DNA of 64,000 nt from positions 22,412,501-22,476,500 of the forward strand of contig CM045733.1 of NCBI GenBank assembly GCA_024760905.1. Direction: 5' to 3'. Below are positions 21,833-32,420 of the stretch, piece by piece; the stretch's first letter is position 1; each line of letters starts with the position of its first letter. The stretch comes from Plotosus lineatus. Taxonomy: Eukaryota > Chordata > Actinopteri > Siluriformes > Plotosidae. The notes beneath the pieces are model-generated. The model saw only the letters and a program-made list of their open reading frames with translations, did no database searches and was not told where the DNA came from. The position numbers and the translations under genes were made by a program.

Positions 21833-22050
21833 ACAGACCATATTAAGAGCTTTTCCACACTGAATGACTTTCTGCAGCCTTCACTGGTTATGATATGAAA
21901 AGATTTCAAACAATTTCTTTCAGGATCAATAAACTATTCTGATTCTGATTTAGGACACGAGCTGCCCACATTTCCAGCTGAGTCATATAAGGACATTTCT
22001 AGAATAAGAGGCACATCAAGTCAATTCAATCAAAAATTCAATCAATCACC
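20130..22050. other. Intergenic DNA
   Basis: No gene recognised. Contains a (GT)n microsatellite at 21786-21831. The DNA lies between the bcl2l14 promoter and the 3' end of dgki. Confidence 0.4.
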
Positions 22051-22068
22051 TGTTACTGTTTCACTAGA

Positions 22069-22110
<42 letters not shown>
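22069..22110. repeat. (AAT)n microsatellite
   Basis: Uninterrupted AAT units downstream of dgki. Confidence 0.9.
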
Positions 22111-22743
22111 TGTGTTAGGTTCAGGAAGTAGAAGTCACTCTGCTTTGCTTGTGGAGCACTACACTCCTCCTGATTCCGAAAATGGGTGCCGCTGGTGCAT
22201 GCCAGGCGGTTAACAGAATCTGAGAGGAAGCCTGTGGACTGTGTCTGCTGGCATTGGTGTAAAATTCTCATAATGGATGAAAAGTACACAATTACATACA
22301 CAGCACGGTGTACGGGAGAGGTGGCCTTGCTTTGGCAGCAGTGTCTTGTGTGCATGCTTCTCTGTATATCTCTGCCACAGGGCCCCGAAGGCCATGATCG
22401 ATTCCCCTCCCCCCAAACATCACTGTGCAATTTGCATGGCATCTATCCGATATCTAATACCTCATTTCACTATACCAGTACACACGCTTAACTAGAGGAA
22501 AACAATGCCTCAAAGGAAATACAATCAGACATTCGATAAATAAATCAATAAATAAGCAATAAATTATTACCGACACAAATCTGCCCAATACCTCTTTAAA
22601 CCTGCAGTGATCCCTAGGAAGCACCAACAACATTCCGGTCTCTTCCTCAGGGTGCCTGATCTAGAAAGAACTCATGTTCATGTCTCTGTGAGGTTCCTTC
22701 TGGCCATTTGCTGTGACCTTCTCACCTGTCCTTCTCATTTTCC

Positions 22744-22749
22744 TTTATT
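22744..22749 (-). terminator. Candidate poly(A) signal of dgki
   Basis: AATAAA on the minus strand, about 100 bases past the dgki stop codon. Other AATAAA motifs lie further on, so this is only a candidate. Confidence 0.3.
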
Positions 22750-22848
22750 CTTTCTCTCTCGTTCTACATGTGAGAAAGTGGACTCCGGTACTTTCATGAG
22801 TTGAGAAAGCCGGGGTGTTTGGGAGAAACCGAGTTTCCTAGCATTTCT

Positions 22849-22965
22849 TCACACAGCTGTCTCCAAATCCTCGCGTGTGGCTGGCTGCTCGGACTCCTTG
22901 TTCTCCAGATAGGAGGCCAACTCAGAGTCTCCAGCCTCCTGAGCACAGTCTTTTGGGGTTTTCCC
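22849..22965 (-). CDS. dgki: dgki last coding exon with PDZ ligand
   Basis: Acceptor TTTAG (22966-22970). The exon reads GKTPKDCAQEAGDSELASYL, then ENKESEQPATREDLETAV and a TGA at 22849-22851. GKTP-x(3)-AQ-x-AG-D-x-x-LA-x-YLE is the last ankyrin repeat of DGK iota/zeta, and the terminal ETAV is the PDZ-binding motif both share. In mammals this end binds syntrophins and PSD-95-type scaffolds. Phase 0 start agrees with the exon ending at 24066. Confidence 0.92.
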   Translation of the reverse strand, partial: GKTPKDCAQEAGDSELASYLENKESEQPATREDLETAV

Positions 22966-23065
22966 CTAAACAACATAAATAAAATCACGTGTGTCAGAAA
23001 AAGCAGCGACAAGCTTTATCTTATCAAACACCAAACTTCTCCTGAGATCGTGAAATCTTCAGATA

Positions 23066-23925
23066 CAGTAGGCCCTTGACTATTCGTGGTTTTGCATTAA
23101 TGGTTTTCGCAGACTGCCAAGCAACTGACACGTCACTCAAATTCAGCCAATGGCTGTCCTCCTTCCTGCTGGTTGGTTGAGATGATGTAACACCCTCTTT
23201 TCCTCATTCGCGCACAAGTTGTCAATGAGCCTCTCTTTTTTGTGTGTGTTTTAATTACCAGTTAAGCTCTATGATGCCACTCAAACGCTGTGTGTCTTCT
23301 CTGGCTAAGCGGTAGAAAACGCTGGATGTCTCTTCTGAAGAAATAAGACTTTCTAATGAAGAAACGGCAGTTTTCTCTGAACTGTTGTATTAAAGTCTTT
23401 TTCAATTATTATTCCAGTACAGTACCTAAGTTAATGTTTAGGATGTTTGTGCATGAGATTTTATGTTCTGTAGCATGTTTAACAAACGATACCAAAAGGA
23501 TAAACTTTATTACGCTTCATGTCCTTTTACATTGAACTTGGAGTGACGTCTTGGAGTGATGTCTCCAAGACGGCACTACCTAGAGGGCGACGTTGCAGAG
23601 TTCTCAGAGCCAAATTGTTTCTTTGTTTGTTTTAATTTGTTTTATTTGTTGTTTTGTTTGTTCATGTTTTTCACTAAAAGTTTTTCTTAAGCATTACTAT
23701 ATTTTACTACATTAATACTGTATTAATGAGTAGGACTGTCTATAGAATGTGTTTAAGAAGCATATTTTAGCGCATGTAATAGATACACAGTATTTTACCT
23801 CCGGTTGCTCATTCGTGCATGTAATATGATACATGGGGTTTTACTTCCGGATACAGAACTCGCGGATTATCTTCATTCACAGGAGGGGCCGGAACCAAAC
23901 CCCGGCGAACATCGAGGGCCTACTG
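23066..23925. mobile_element. Tigger-like MITE in a dgki intron
   Basis: Ends cagtaggcccttgactattc and 'gaacatcgagggcctactg' are complementary, with TA on both sides. The interior near 23273 reads MPLKRCVSSLAKR before a stop, perhaps a decayed Tigger N-terminus. Confidence 0.75.
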
Positions 23926-24065
23926 TACCATTATTCCTCAAACATTTTTTTAAATGGACGACTTAAAATCACACAGAACCAGCAGGTAATGTTAGCTGTA
24001 ACTCAGGAGCTTGAAGAACAACATAACAAATCACATATTATAAAGTAGAAAAACAAATGACTCAC

Positions 24066-24165
24066 CAGAAAGTTAGTTTTATGAGGGGAAGCACCAGCTT
24101 CAAGCAAAAGTCGACACACTTCATGATGTCTCTGATATGCAGCTTTATGCAGTGCTGTGTCACCT
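24066..24165 (-). CDS. dgki: dgki ankyrin-repeat exon
   Basis: A 100-bp exon, acceptor TCTAG and donor GTGAGT (24060-24065). It reads GDTALHKAAYQRHHEVCRLL, then LEAGASPHKTNFL. The G-x-TALHKAA core is an ankyrin repeat and matches GETALHKAACQRNRAVCQLL of mammalian DGK iota. Starts with one base completing a split threonine codon. Confidence 0.92.
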
Positions 24166-24246
24166 CTAGAAAATAAAAAAACCCAGACTAATATTTTCCA
24201 TGTTAAAGAATGAGGAAATCTTAACAATACGACTGCTGGAACTTAC

Positions 24247-24283
24247 GTCTCCTTGTCACTTAGATCCAGAAACATCCTCGAAA
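24247..24283 (-). CDS. dgki: dgki small exon between ankyrin repeats
   Basis: A 37-bp exon reading SRMFLDLSDKE between CAG (24284-24286) and GTAAGT (24241-24246). Phases fit on both sides and the peptide aligns with PSELLDMADSE of DGK iota. Confidence 0.85.
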
Positions 24284-24484
24284 CTGGGAAAGGAAAAAAA
24301 TAAACAAACATGATGAGAGCAGTTTCAGTTCAATTCATTCCATTCAAACAACTTGATTTATCTCCTGGGGGGATGAATTAAAAGCAGCTTGTTCATACGT
24401 AGACAATGATGCACAATGATTGTCAAAAACACATTGAATAGCATTTTTTTTTTTTACTCTATGTAATTGAATATTACATAATAT

Positions 24485-24592
24485 TGCTCAAGGGCCCCAA
24501 AGATGCCACTTTGGTGATACTGGGGCTTGAAACATCAGCCCACAGATTAGTAACACTGAGCCTTTACCACTGAGCCACCACTGCCCTGTAAA
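24485..24592 (-). mobile_element. V-SINE-like tRNA head remnant
   Basis: On the minus strand: 'cagggcagtggtggctcagtgg', a tRNA-type head with a decayed B box and 'gggcccttgag'. Similar to 37600-37785. Confidence 0.45.
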
Positions 24593-24593
24593 T

Positions 24594-24597
<4 letters not shown>

Positions 24598-24669
<72 letters not shown>

Positions 24670-24680
24670 CACACACACAA
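24598..24680. repeat. (CA)n/(CGCA)n compound microsatellite
   Basis: CA units followed by CGCA units and again CA. Confidence 0.9.
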
Positions 24681-24980
24681 ATCTAAGATTCCTTCTATTC
24701 TCTGTGATTAGGGAATGATCTACAGTGACCCAAGAATTATCAGGTTACAGGATTGTATATTAAAATCAGAAAACAGTATCAGGATATTTATTTTAAATCC
24801 ATTCAAAGTTTTACTATGTACATGAAAACAAGAAAAACTGTCAAAATAAGCAATATATTTTTCAGACTTTCCTGGTTAATTTTTCCATTATAAAGGGTTA
24901 TAATGATGACGTGTCTGTCATTTAACTGTGTAGTCAAATCGGACTCATACATCATCTGACTGAGTAAATTGTGTCTCAGA

Positions 24981-24990
24981 CAGACAGACA

Positions 24991-25038
<48 letters not shown>

Positions 25039-25046
25039 GACAGACA

Positions 25047-25084
<38 letters not shown>
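24981..25084. repeat. (CAGA)n/(CA)n compound microsatellite
   Basis: Alternating blocks of CAGA and CA. The cysteine/valine-rich frames read from it are artefacts. Confidence 0.9.
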
Positions 25085-25089
<5 letters not shown>

Positions 25090-25350
25090 ACCAAGAACGA
25101 CCTAGGTTCACGTCCCAGGCTCAAGCATTTGTGAGGAGTTTGCATGTTCTCCCTGTGCCTGTCCTCAGGTTACTCTGTTTTCCTCCCACAGTTCAAAAGA
25201 CATGCACATTAACCTAACTGGCTGCTCCAAAGTCCTCCTTTGTCTGAGTGTGAATGTGAATTGTTAAATATGTTCATGGTGTATACTGCCTTCGCCCAGT
25301 TTTGGCTGAAATAGGATCCAACCTCCCCGTGACCCTAGTATGAGTAAGCA
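25085..25350 (+). mobile_element. SINE family B copy
   Basis: Body 'tgaggagtttgcatgttctc', 'cctcccacagttcaaaagac' and tail with 'cttcgcccagttttggctg' and 'gtgaccctagtatgagtaa'. The head is largely replaced by the microsatellite. Confidence 0.65.
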
Positions 25351-25748
25351 GTTTGGCAAATGAGAGAAGTATTTATTTGCAATTTTTTTAAAATTGCATA
25401 TATAAGGAGTCATGTCTCCTTTCCCCCGTTTACAATGGTGATGTTATTAAAAACAACCACCAAACGTGTGTTGAGAGTTCTTCTTTACTCACACCAACAC
25501 CATTACTGTTCTTCACGTATATAAACACTTAAAAAAAATTGTTTTTCAGTGGCTTGCTATGAACAGATATGATAAGATAAACAAACATAACTGGGCTTTG
25601 ATTAAAAACACCCACATTACAGTAACCAATACCAGAGAATATAGTCTAGTCTTGCCTTCTGTGCATCCATGCATGCAGAAGATGAGTAAGTAATTCCTGG
25701 CATGAACAGGAAGTATAAGAAGTAGTTAAAAGTACGAGTTACTCTTAC

Positions 25749-25869
25749 CATGTTGCAGAATGAAGCTCACAACGTCAGTGTGGCCATTCTGAGAGGCGAG
25801 GTGTAGAGCAGAGTAACCGCCTGTGTCTCTAACCAATAAGCTTAGGTCACTACTACATGAACTGGACAA
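25749..25869 (-). CDS. dgki: dgki first ankyrin-repeat exon
   Basis: A 121-bp exon, acceptor TTTTAG, donor GTAAGA (25743-25748). It reads LSSSCSSDLSLLVRDTGGYS, then ALHLASQNGHTDVVSFILQH. The GYSALHLASQNGHTDVVSFIL part is a clear ankyrin repeat, matching CSLLHYAAKTGNGEIVKYIL of DGK iota. Phase 0 start, phase 1 end. Confidence 0.92.
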
Positions 25870-26002
25870 CTAAAAGACACAAATAAGCAGGAAATAATGA
25901 TAAGAACATAAAAATATGAAATGTATTATATATTCTTATAAAAAAAATTAAAACAGGGTCAAATATTGAAAAATATTCGTGCTTATTGTCGTACTGACAG
26001 GG

Positions 26003-26210
26003 GCGGCACGGAGGCATGGTGGTTAGCTTATGTGGGTTTACTCCTAGTACCCCAGTTTCCTTCCACGGTTCAAAGACATGGACATTAGGCTGTTTCAAAT
26101 TGCACCTGATGAGACTGGGGGTTTGAACAGTTGTATATGTGAATGCGTTACCCAAATTAGGTTGAGATGGGCTCCTGCCACCTTGCTGTCCTGAAATGAT
26201 TAAATTTTTC
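26003..26210 (+). mobile_element. SINE family B, internally deleted
   Basis: Head 'ggcggcacggaggcatggtgg' runs straight into the body ('ctcctagtaccccagtttcc'), skipping the B box, then the decayed tail. Confidence 0.6.
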
Positions 26211-26714
26211 TGCAAATGATTGAATAAATTCCACAGACAAAAGGTGTAGAGCTACACGCGCTGTCTGTAAGTCACAAGATCTTGTTCTTACAAGTCACAT
26301 GATTTGTCACTCATTACTTAAGCATTCGGATCTGTTTAATAATAGCCACGTAAGTGACATGGACTGTCAAGTTTTGTGGGTAATTGTTGACCATGTTCTC
26401 AATTTGGTCTAAATATTCTTTGCCTCCATTGGTCCAATTAATGATGCTTGTGTTTTTGTGGTTGAGATTGTAGTTGGCAACAATATGCATTTTGGATTGG
26501 ATGTTTTAACCTACACAAAAAAACTTGTTTATTTGCTGACACTCCTTTATAATGTAAGAATTTTTTTTTTTTTCATGTTATAACTCGTTTTATTTGAATG
26601 CTCAGTGACGTGAGAAAAGCTAAGGGACATATTGCTGAGTCATTCACAGCATGCAGGTGAGGCAGAGATCAGTTTCAGTTTCAATTAAGCTTCTGTGAAA
26701 CTTGTACAGCTTAC

Positions 26715-26752
26715 CACGGACAGGTCACCTGAGCTGGCTGCAGTCAGCAAAG
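26715..26752 (-). CDS. dgki: dgki 38-bp exon before the ankyrin repeats
   Basis: Reads (A)LLTAASSGDLSV between CAG (26753-26755) and GTAAGC (26709-26714). It aligns with AILQAVIAGDLMK of DGK iota, the helix that opens the ankyrin block. Both phases fit. Confidence 0.85.
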
Positions 26753-27007
26753 CTGTGACACAGAGCAATATAGAGAAATTAATTACATCACATAGATGTA
26801 CAGTGTAGTAAATGAAAGAAGAAGAACAGATAGTTTCAAAGTCAACAGCACATTCTGGACAACAAACTAATGTTGAAATCACTGTGTGAAAGACTTGGAT
26901 AGGTGACACACAAATTGAGGTATACAGTATGTCATAACTTCCAGTAAACTGTTCAAAGGCAAGGAGCTGAATACAAAAGTATTTTTCCTAATAGTATAAC
27001 ACATAGT

Positions 27008-27345
27008 GCTGTGTTGTTGTTGGTGACCCAGTGGTAAGGTGATGGATTACTGATTCCAGGGTTGGGGGTCCACGCCCCACTGTCAATGGTTGTCACTGCA
27101 TGCCCCCACCCCCCCCACCCCCCCACCCCCCCCCAGTGCAGAAAACTGGGTAATCAAATGTTGGCTACATGAGAGGCATGTAAAAAAAAACCATTGCTGA
27201 CTATTGTCAAGAGTAGCTGCATGGCCGTCAGTGTGTTTCTCCTTGCGATGGCCTGAGGTGTACTCTGCCCTCGCTCAGAGTGGGCTAGGATGGGCACTAG
27301 ACTCCCCACAACCCTAATTATGATTGAGTAGTTCAGAAAATGAAT
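27008..27345 (+). mobile_element. Chimeric SINE: family A head, family B tail
   Basis: Starts like family A ('ggtgacccagtggtaagg', 'ggttgggggtccacg', body 'accattgctgactattgtca') but after 'cgtcagtgtgtttct' jumps to the family B tail ('ccttgcgatggcctgaggtg', 'ccacaaccctaattatgatt'). The same join is seen at 63105-63362 and, reversed, at 36470-36675. Confidence 0.7.
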
Positions 27346-27357
27346 ACATGAAAAATA

Positions 27358-27402
27358 AATACATACATACATACATACATACATACATACATACATAAAC
27401 AT

Positions 27403-27492
<90 letters not shown>
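27358..27492. repeat. (CATA)n then (AC)n microsatellite
   Basis: About ten CATA units followed by more than forty AC units, next to the tail of the chimeric SINE. Confidence 0.92.
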
Positions 27493-27493
<1 letters not shown>

Positions 27494-27499
27494 ATTCTC

Positions 27500-28140
27500 T
27501 GAATCTGGTTCAAATTCAATGATTCTCATTTTGAGCCTAATATTTTCTAAAAACTATAAAGAACTAAAAGAGCAGTCCCTGCCCAAAACATACCTAGACA
27601 CAGCAAGACATATGTAACATGTCAAACAAAATAATTCCATTATATCCAGTACAATAAAGAATGCAAAATTTTCTCAAAACTGGTTGCAGTGTGTGGACAG
27701 AAATTGTGACTTTTTCATACTTATGTTTAGTCCCACACTATTAACTCAAAGTGCAAATAAGGATTCCAATAAAGATTTTGCAAAAAAAATTATATTCAAA
27801 GTAAACAATTACTGTTTGTAAATCGTTATTTCACAAGTAGTCATGCACGAATTAATTTATTTACCAAAAACACATGGTATGAATTTTATGTCAATAAATA
27901 AATTAATTTAAAGATGAATTTGATGTTACATATGGCTTTATTCTTGTTTGTTATGAATAAAAGTGCAGCTATGTGCATGAAGTGGTTCTCTCACTGTCTC
28001 TGTAACAATGCTTCATGAATTCATGGTCAATATAAAGTGAAACAAGCTACAGATTACATGGAGATTTGGGGATCGTGAAATTTTCACATCCAGTGCCACA
28101 GCTTTTGGTACCATTATCAGAGAAGGATGTGCGTGCGTGT
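27500..28140. other. dgki intron, no recognised feature
   Basis: AT-rich; no exon or repeat edge seen. Confidence 0.35.
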
Positions 28141-28145
28141 CTATA

Positions 28146-29385
28146 TAAAGTTCATGAGCTATATCATGAAGTTATGGAAAAGAATAGTGGAAGTGAGACT
28201 AAGGGCAGAGGTCAGCATCTGTGAACAACAGTTTGGTTTCATGCAAAAAAAGAGCACCACAGATGCAGTGTTTGCTTTAAGGCTGTTAATAGAGAAGTAC
28301 AGAGAAGGGCAGAGGGAGCTGCATTGTGCCTTTGTGGATCTGGAGAAAGCATATGACAGGCTGCCAAGAAATAAACTGTGGTATTGCATGAGGAAGTCTG
28401 GAGTGGCACTGGAGTATGTTAGAGTGGTGCACGACATGTATAAGAAATGTAAGACAGTGGTGAGGTGTGCTGTCTGTGTGACAGAAGAGTTCAAGGTGAA
28501 GATAGGACTGCATCATGGGTCAGCTCTGAATCCATTCTTTTTTGCTATAGTGATGGACAGGCTGACAGACAGACAAGGTTAGACAAGAATCTCCATGGAC
28601 TATGATGTTTATAGATAACATTGTAATCTATAGTGAGAGCAGAGACCAAGTGGAGGAAAACCTAGAGAGGTGGAGGTATGACCTAGAAAGGAGAGGAATG
28701 AAGGTTAGCCTCAGTAAGACAGAATACATGTGTGTGAATGAGAAGGACCCAAGAGGAACGGTGAGATTACAGGGAGCAGAGATAACGAAGGTGGAGGATT
28801 TTAAGTACTTAGGCTCAACGGTCCAGAGCAATGGAGAGTGTTGAAAAGAGGTGAAGAAGCGTGGGCAGGCAGGTTGGAATGGTTGGAGAAAATTGTCCGG
28901 TGTGATGTGTGATAGAAGCGTATCAGTAAGAATGAAAGGAAAAGTGTACAAGACGGTGGTGAGACCAGCGATGTTGTATGGTTTAGAAACAGTGGCACTG
29001 GGGAAAACACAGGAGGCAGAGCTGGAGGTAGCTAAGATGAAAATGTTGAGGTTCTCTTTGGGAGTAACAATGATGGGTAGGATCAGGAATGAGTACATCA
29101 GAGGGATAGCACATGTAAGAGGTTTTGGAGACAAAGTCAGAGAGGCGAGATTGAGATGGTTTGGACATGTACAGAGGGATAGTGAATATATTGGTAGTAG
29201 GATGCTGAGGTTGGAATTACCAGGCAGAAGACCTAGAGGAAGACCAAAGAGAAGATTCATGGATGTGGTGAGGGAGGACGTGAAGGTAGTTCGTGTAAAA
29301 GAAGAAGATGCAGAAGATAGGGTGAGATGGAGGCAGATGATTCGCTGTGGCGACCCCTGAAGGGAGAAGCCGAAAGGAAAAGAAG
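28146..29385 (+). mobile_element. RTE-type LINE, 5'-truncated copy in a dgki intron
   Basis: Encodes about half of the reverse transcriptase (EVSICEQQFGFMQKKSTTDA, HCAFVDLEKAYDRLPRNKLW) through the C-terminus. The active-site motif FADD has decayed to FIDN. Frame breaks near 28580 and 28845. Ends at the usual 'gctgtggcgacccctgaag' tail, directly beside the next MITE. Confidence 0.85.
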
Positions 29386-29948
29386 AAGATATACAGTGGT
29401 ACCTCGGTACTCGAACGCTTTAAAGGTCGAACAAATCGAAATTCAACCAAAAAATCTGGGATTTTTTTTTTTGTCCTGGAAGTCACCCAAAATCCAGAAG
29501 TCAAATTCTAAAAAAGAAAAAATGAGACCGAGAGGGAGGGGAAACGCACTTTCCGGAAGTTGTTGATACTATGTATCACCCTGATAAAGTTAGCGCTGTT
29601 CTGGGGAAGTCCGGAAGTTGTTGATACTATGTATCGCTGTGAACACCTTTCACGATGAGGTCATGAGCCACTTCCGTAAGGTTTTGAAAAAAGGCAGAAA
29701 CAAGCCACATTAGAAATGTTCTTCAAGAAAAGAAAGGGATATACTGAAGAAGTGTCATCCATACCAAAGCAAGTAGAAAGAGAAAAAAACACCTTTGGCT
29801 GATTCACCTGAAGCTGTTATGGAAGGCTATCCTCCTCCTCTCTCCCTCTCCAATATTTACGTATGCCACATGCTCACCACCACAAAGTTTAAAATTCTTA
29901 TCTTTATTGTTGTTATGCTTTAACTGTACTGCGGTTTTTATTCTAGTG

Positions 29949-30386
29949 TGTTGTGGTCTGTTTTGAGAGACTCTGGTTTTGGCGGCTTTCTGTCTCTCTC
30001 TGCGTGCTGGAGAGAGGCGTGGCTGTCACATGCGGGTGGAGCGCTAAACACACACACCTGATTCCACTTAATCACGAGCTATAAAGACGAGCAGAGCGCT
30101 CCTCCCGGTGCTAGAAGATTGTCCCTCTTCTCGTGATCTCTCTGGCTCTCACCTCTGTGCTCCACCAGTTCCCGCTTTAGTTTGATTTCCGTGTTTCTCC
30201 GCATCTCTAACACTGACTACGATTTCCCTCTGCTCTAGTGTGTTCCCTGTGAACAATAAAGCGCAACTGTTTTCATCACACCCTGTGTCCTGCATTTATG
30301 GGTCCGGCTGAATGTTCCTAGCATCATAGAAGGGCTAGAAGAGACAGCCACGCCCCTCTCCAGCACGCAAAGAAAGACAGAGACAC

Positions 30387-30453
<67 letters not shown>

Positions 30454-30487
30454 AAAACCAAAGTCTCTCACAACACAGACCATAACA
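29949..30487. mobile_element. LTR-derived insert with two inverted 5' ends
   Basis: Begins TGTTGTGGTCTG and ends CAGACCATAACA, flanked by a perfect 5-bp duplication tagtg (29944-29948, 30488-30492). The left part reads like the LTR at 49097-49444, with 'gagctataaa', 'agaagattgtcc', 'aataaa' and 'tcctgcat..tgggtcc' in order. The right part is an inverted copy of the LTR start ('gacagccacgcccctctcc' versus 'ggagagaggcgtggctgtc'). Confidence 0.7.
30363..30451. repeat. (GA)n microsatellite
   Basis: Expanded GA tract inside the inverted arm of the LTR insert; the left arm has only a short (TC)n here. Confidence 0.9.
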
Positions 30488-30710
30488 TAGTGTACTGTAT
30501 TCAATAATTTTTTCACTTAATTTGCGGACCTATGGCATGAGTTACGGTACCGTTAACTTCTGTTCAAAAGACAACGGAACGGATTAAAACCATTTACATT
30601 ATTTGTAATGGGAAAAGCGGATTCGGAATTCGACCAAATTGGAATTTGACCAGCTGTCGGAAACAAATTATGGTCGAGTACCAAGGTACCACTGTACATA
30701 TACACGCATA

Positions 30711-31130
30711 CAGTGATACCTCAGCTAACAAATTTAAACCATACCGAGGGCAAGCTTGTAAGCCGAAAAGTTGGTTAGATAAAACAATTATTCCATAAAA
30801 AATAACAGAAAACCAATTAATTAATTCCAACCCCCTCCCAAACTCATACAACCTCCCACAAACCCATATATTTGACCTAATATATTAAAGATAAACATGT
30901 AAAAATATTTCATAATAATAATAATACATGTACATTAACATTAATAATAAATAATAATAAAACAAGAATAAACAATAAGTCAACTAACCCTTCCGATCAT
31001 CAACTGCGGTGAAGATGTCATGTGGGCAGGCATGAGGTGGTGGGTAACAGAAAAAGAGGAGGAGAATTTTGTGCATGTGCACGCTACGAATACCAGTGAG
31101 GAAAGGCTTGTGTTGAGCTCCCTCAAGGCC
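30711..31130. mobile_element. Tigger-like MITE, left part
   Basis: Starts after TA with cagtgatacctcagctaaca. It follows the same order of blocks as the reverse of 51739-52554 ('aattaattccaacccc', 'cccaaactcata', 'aataaacaataagtcaa'). Its right end was not found. Confidence 0.6.
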
Positions 31131-31372
31131 AGTGCTTCTCAAATAGTGGGACGCGGTGTTTCAGAGGGGTGGGGGGTTATGACCCTGGGGAAATTGCTTT
31201 TTTGCCATACTTTACTAGAATTAAGTGTAATTGGCGCATTCACTACAGTAGTTCGCAATGGTGCTCTCGTTGTCGCACTATGGTGTAGGGAAAAAAGTAC
31301 AGAGCAAACGATAAGAAATGCAGTAAACACTATAGTTGCGTGTGGAGCGCTGAGGGGCGTGAAGTAGAAACT
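31131..31372. mobile_element. hAT fragment inside the MITE
   Basis: Starts cagtgcttctcaaatagtgg and resembles the reverse of the segment at 51932-52170 ('gcagtaaacactat', then a cgtgtgg/cgcgtgg block). No second terminus is visible. Confidence 0.5.
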
Positions 31373-31768
31373 TGTGTTATTCATTGTACATATTCATTCC
31401 TGTATGTTTCTACAAAGGTTGTCTACAAATAAAGATTCTACAGTTTACTTGTATAATTCTTTACATCAAATGAAAGACGCATGACATAATCATTCATAAA
31501 AAAATTTAAATAAATAAATGGAACCCTTGGGCTATACCACCGGATGAACAATAACATAACCTGTAATATAATAAGTATGTAAAACAAAATAATTAACTAT
31601 AAAAGTTAAAAATTGGCTAACGTACAGAAAATTGAATTATATAACTACGTTAATTATAACAATAATCTACTATTTCGATTTATACACACCAGGCTTGGAT
31701 GTTTAGTGTACATTTATTCTGTTGAAAAAGTTTAATATAGTTTATACAAGCCTGCAGTCCTACTGTAC

Positions 31769-31794
31769 CTTGTTCTTCTGCTGTTAATGAAACC
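31769..31794 (-). CDS. dgki: dgki 26-bp microexon
   Basis: Between TTTTCAG and GTACAG it reads VSLTAEEQ, flanked by split codons (GG|G and G|CT). It aligns with PVSSEDH of DGK iota just before AILQA. Phase fits both neighbours exactly (phase 2 in, phase 1 out), which is the main reason to accept so small an exon. In mammals a longer segment lies between the upstream exon and this point, so exons may be missing or alternatively used. Confidence 0.7.
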
Positions 31795-32231
31795 CTGAAA
31801 AGAGCAGTAAGGAGCACAATCAGAATCAGAACCTTGTACCATAGATAGTGTGTTTAATAACTGATAAAGCATTAGACAAATCAGAAGAAACATTAGTAAG
31901 GGAAAAAACCCCAGAGTGCTCAACCAGGAAGTCCTGTATTTAAACTAAATATGCTCAAACTATGTGATTTAAATCTAAATATTACTGAAACTAAAGATAA
32001 CAGAGAGTGCTTAGAGTAAGTGCTATACAGTATAACAATAAGATAGAAAGGTTTTGGACAACATTCTGGGAATGAGGTGAGTACTGTGACAACATCTCAG
32101 AAATGAACTATGTTGTCTTCATGCCTGTCTTGGGCATGTTACGACTTGTAATGTTTACTTGGTGAAAAGTTTAACCGTGAGGTGACTGCATGTTTGCAGA
32201 TACAGTATTAGTTTTATATAGCAATTTTTAA

Positions 32232-32345
32232 CCATCCAGGGTGTACTCTTCCCTCACCCAGAGTCAGCTGAGATGGGCGCCAGTCTCCCAGTGATCCAAA
32301 TTTGGAGTAAGTTGTTGAGAAAATGAATGAATGAATGAGTTTTTA
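32232..32345 (+). mobile_element. SINE family B tail fragment
   Basis: Tail only: 'ccagggtgtactcttccctc', 'gagatgggcgccagtctccc' and (GAAT)n. Confidence 0.6.
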
Positions 32346-32420
32346 TGATGCACTTTCCTCTTGTGTCCTTTCACATCTCTACTGTATTGATCTTCCTAAT
32401 TCAGAAAATATATGACTAGT

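Larger units (their letters stand above)
29394..30694. mobile_element. Tigger-like MITE carrying an LTR palindrome
   Basis: Ends cagtggtacctcggtactcg and 'cgagtaccaaggtaccactg' are complementary, with TA on both sides (29392-29393, 30695-30696). The interior holds the LTR-derived insert at 29949-30487 and a large (GA)n tract. Confidence 0.82.

Noticed and set aside
24803..25217. Cysteine/valine-rich or histidine/threonine-rich open frames over CA repeats (also near 3.1, 7.0, 27.4, 42.8, 47.8 and 57.5 kb)
   Set aside because: They are translations of dinucleotide microsatellites with no conserved flanks.
29949..30487. Active endogenous retrovirus
   Set aside because: Only LTR-like sequence is present; no gag, pol or env reading frame was found in the window.
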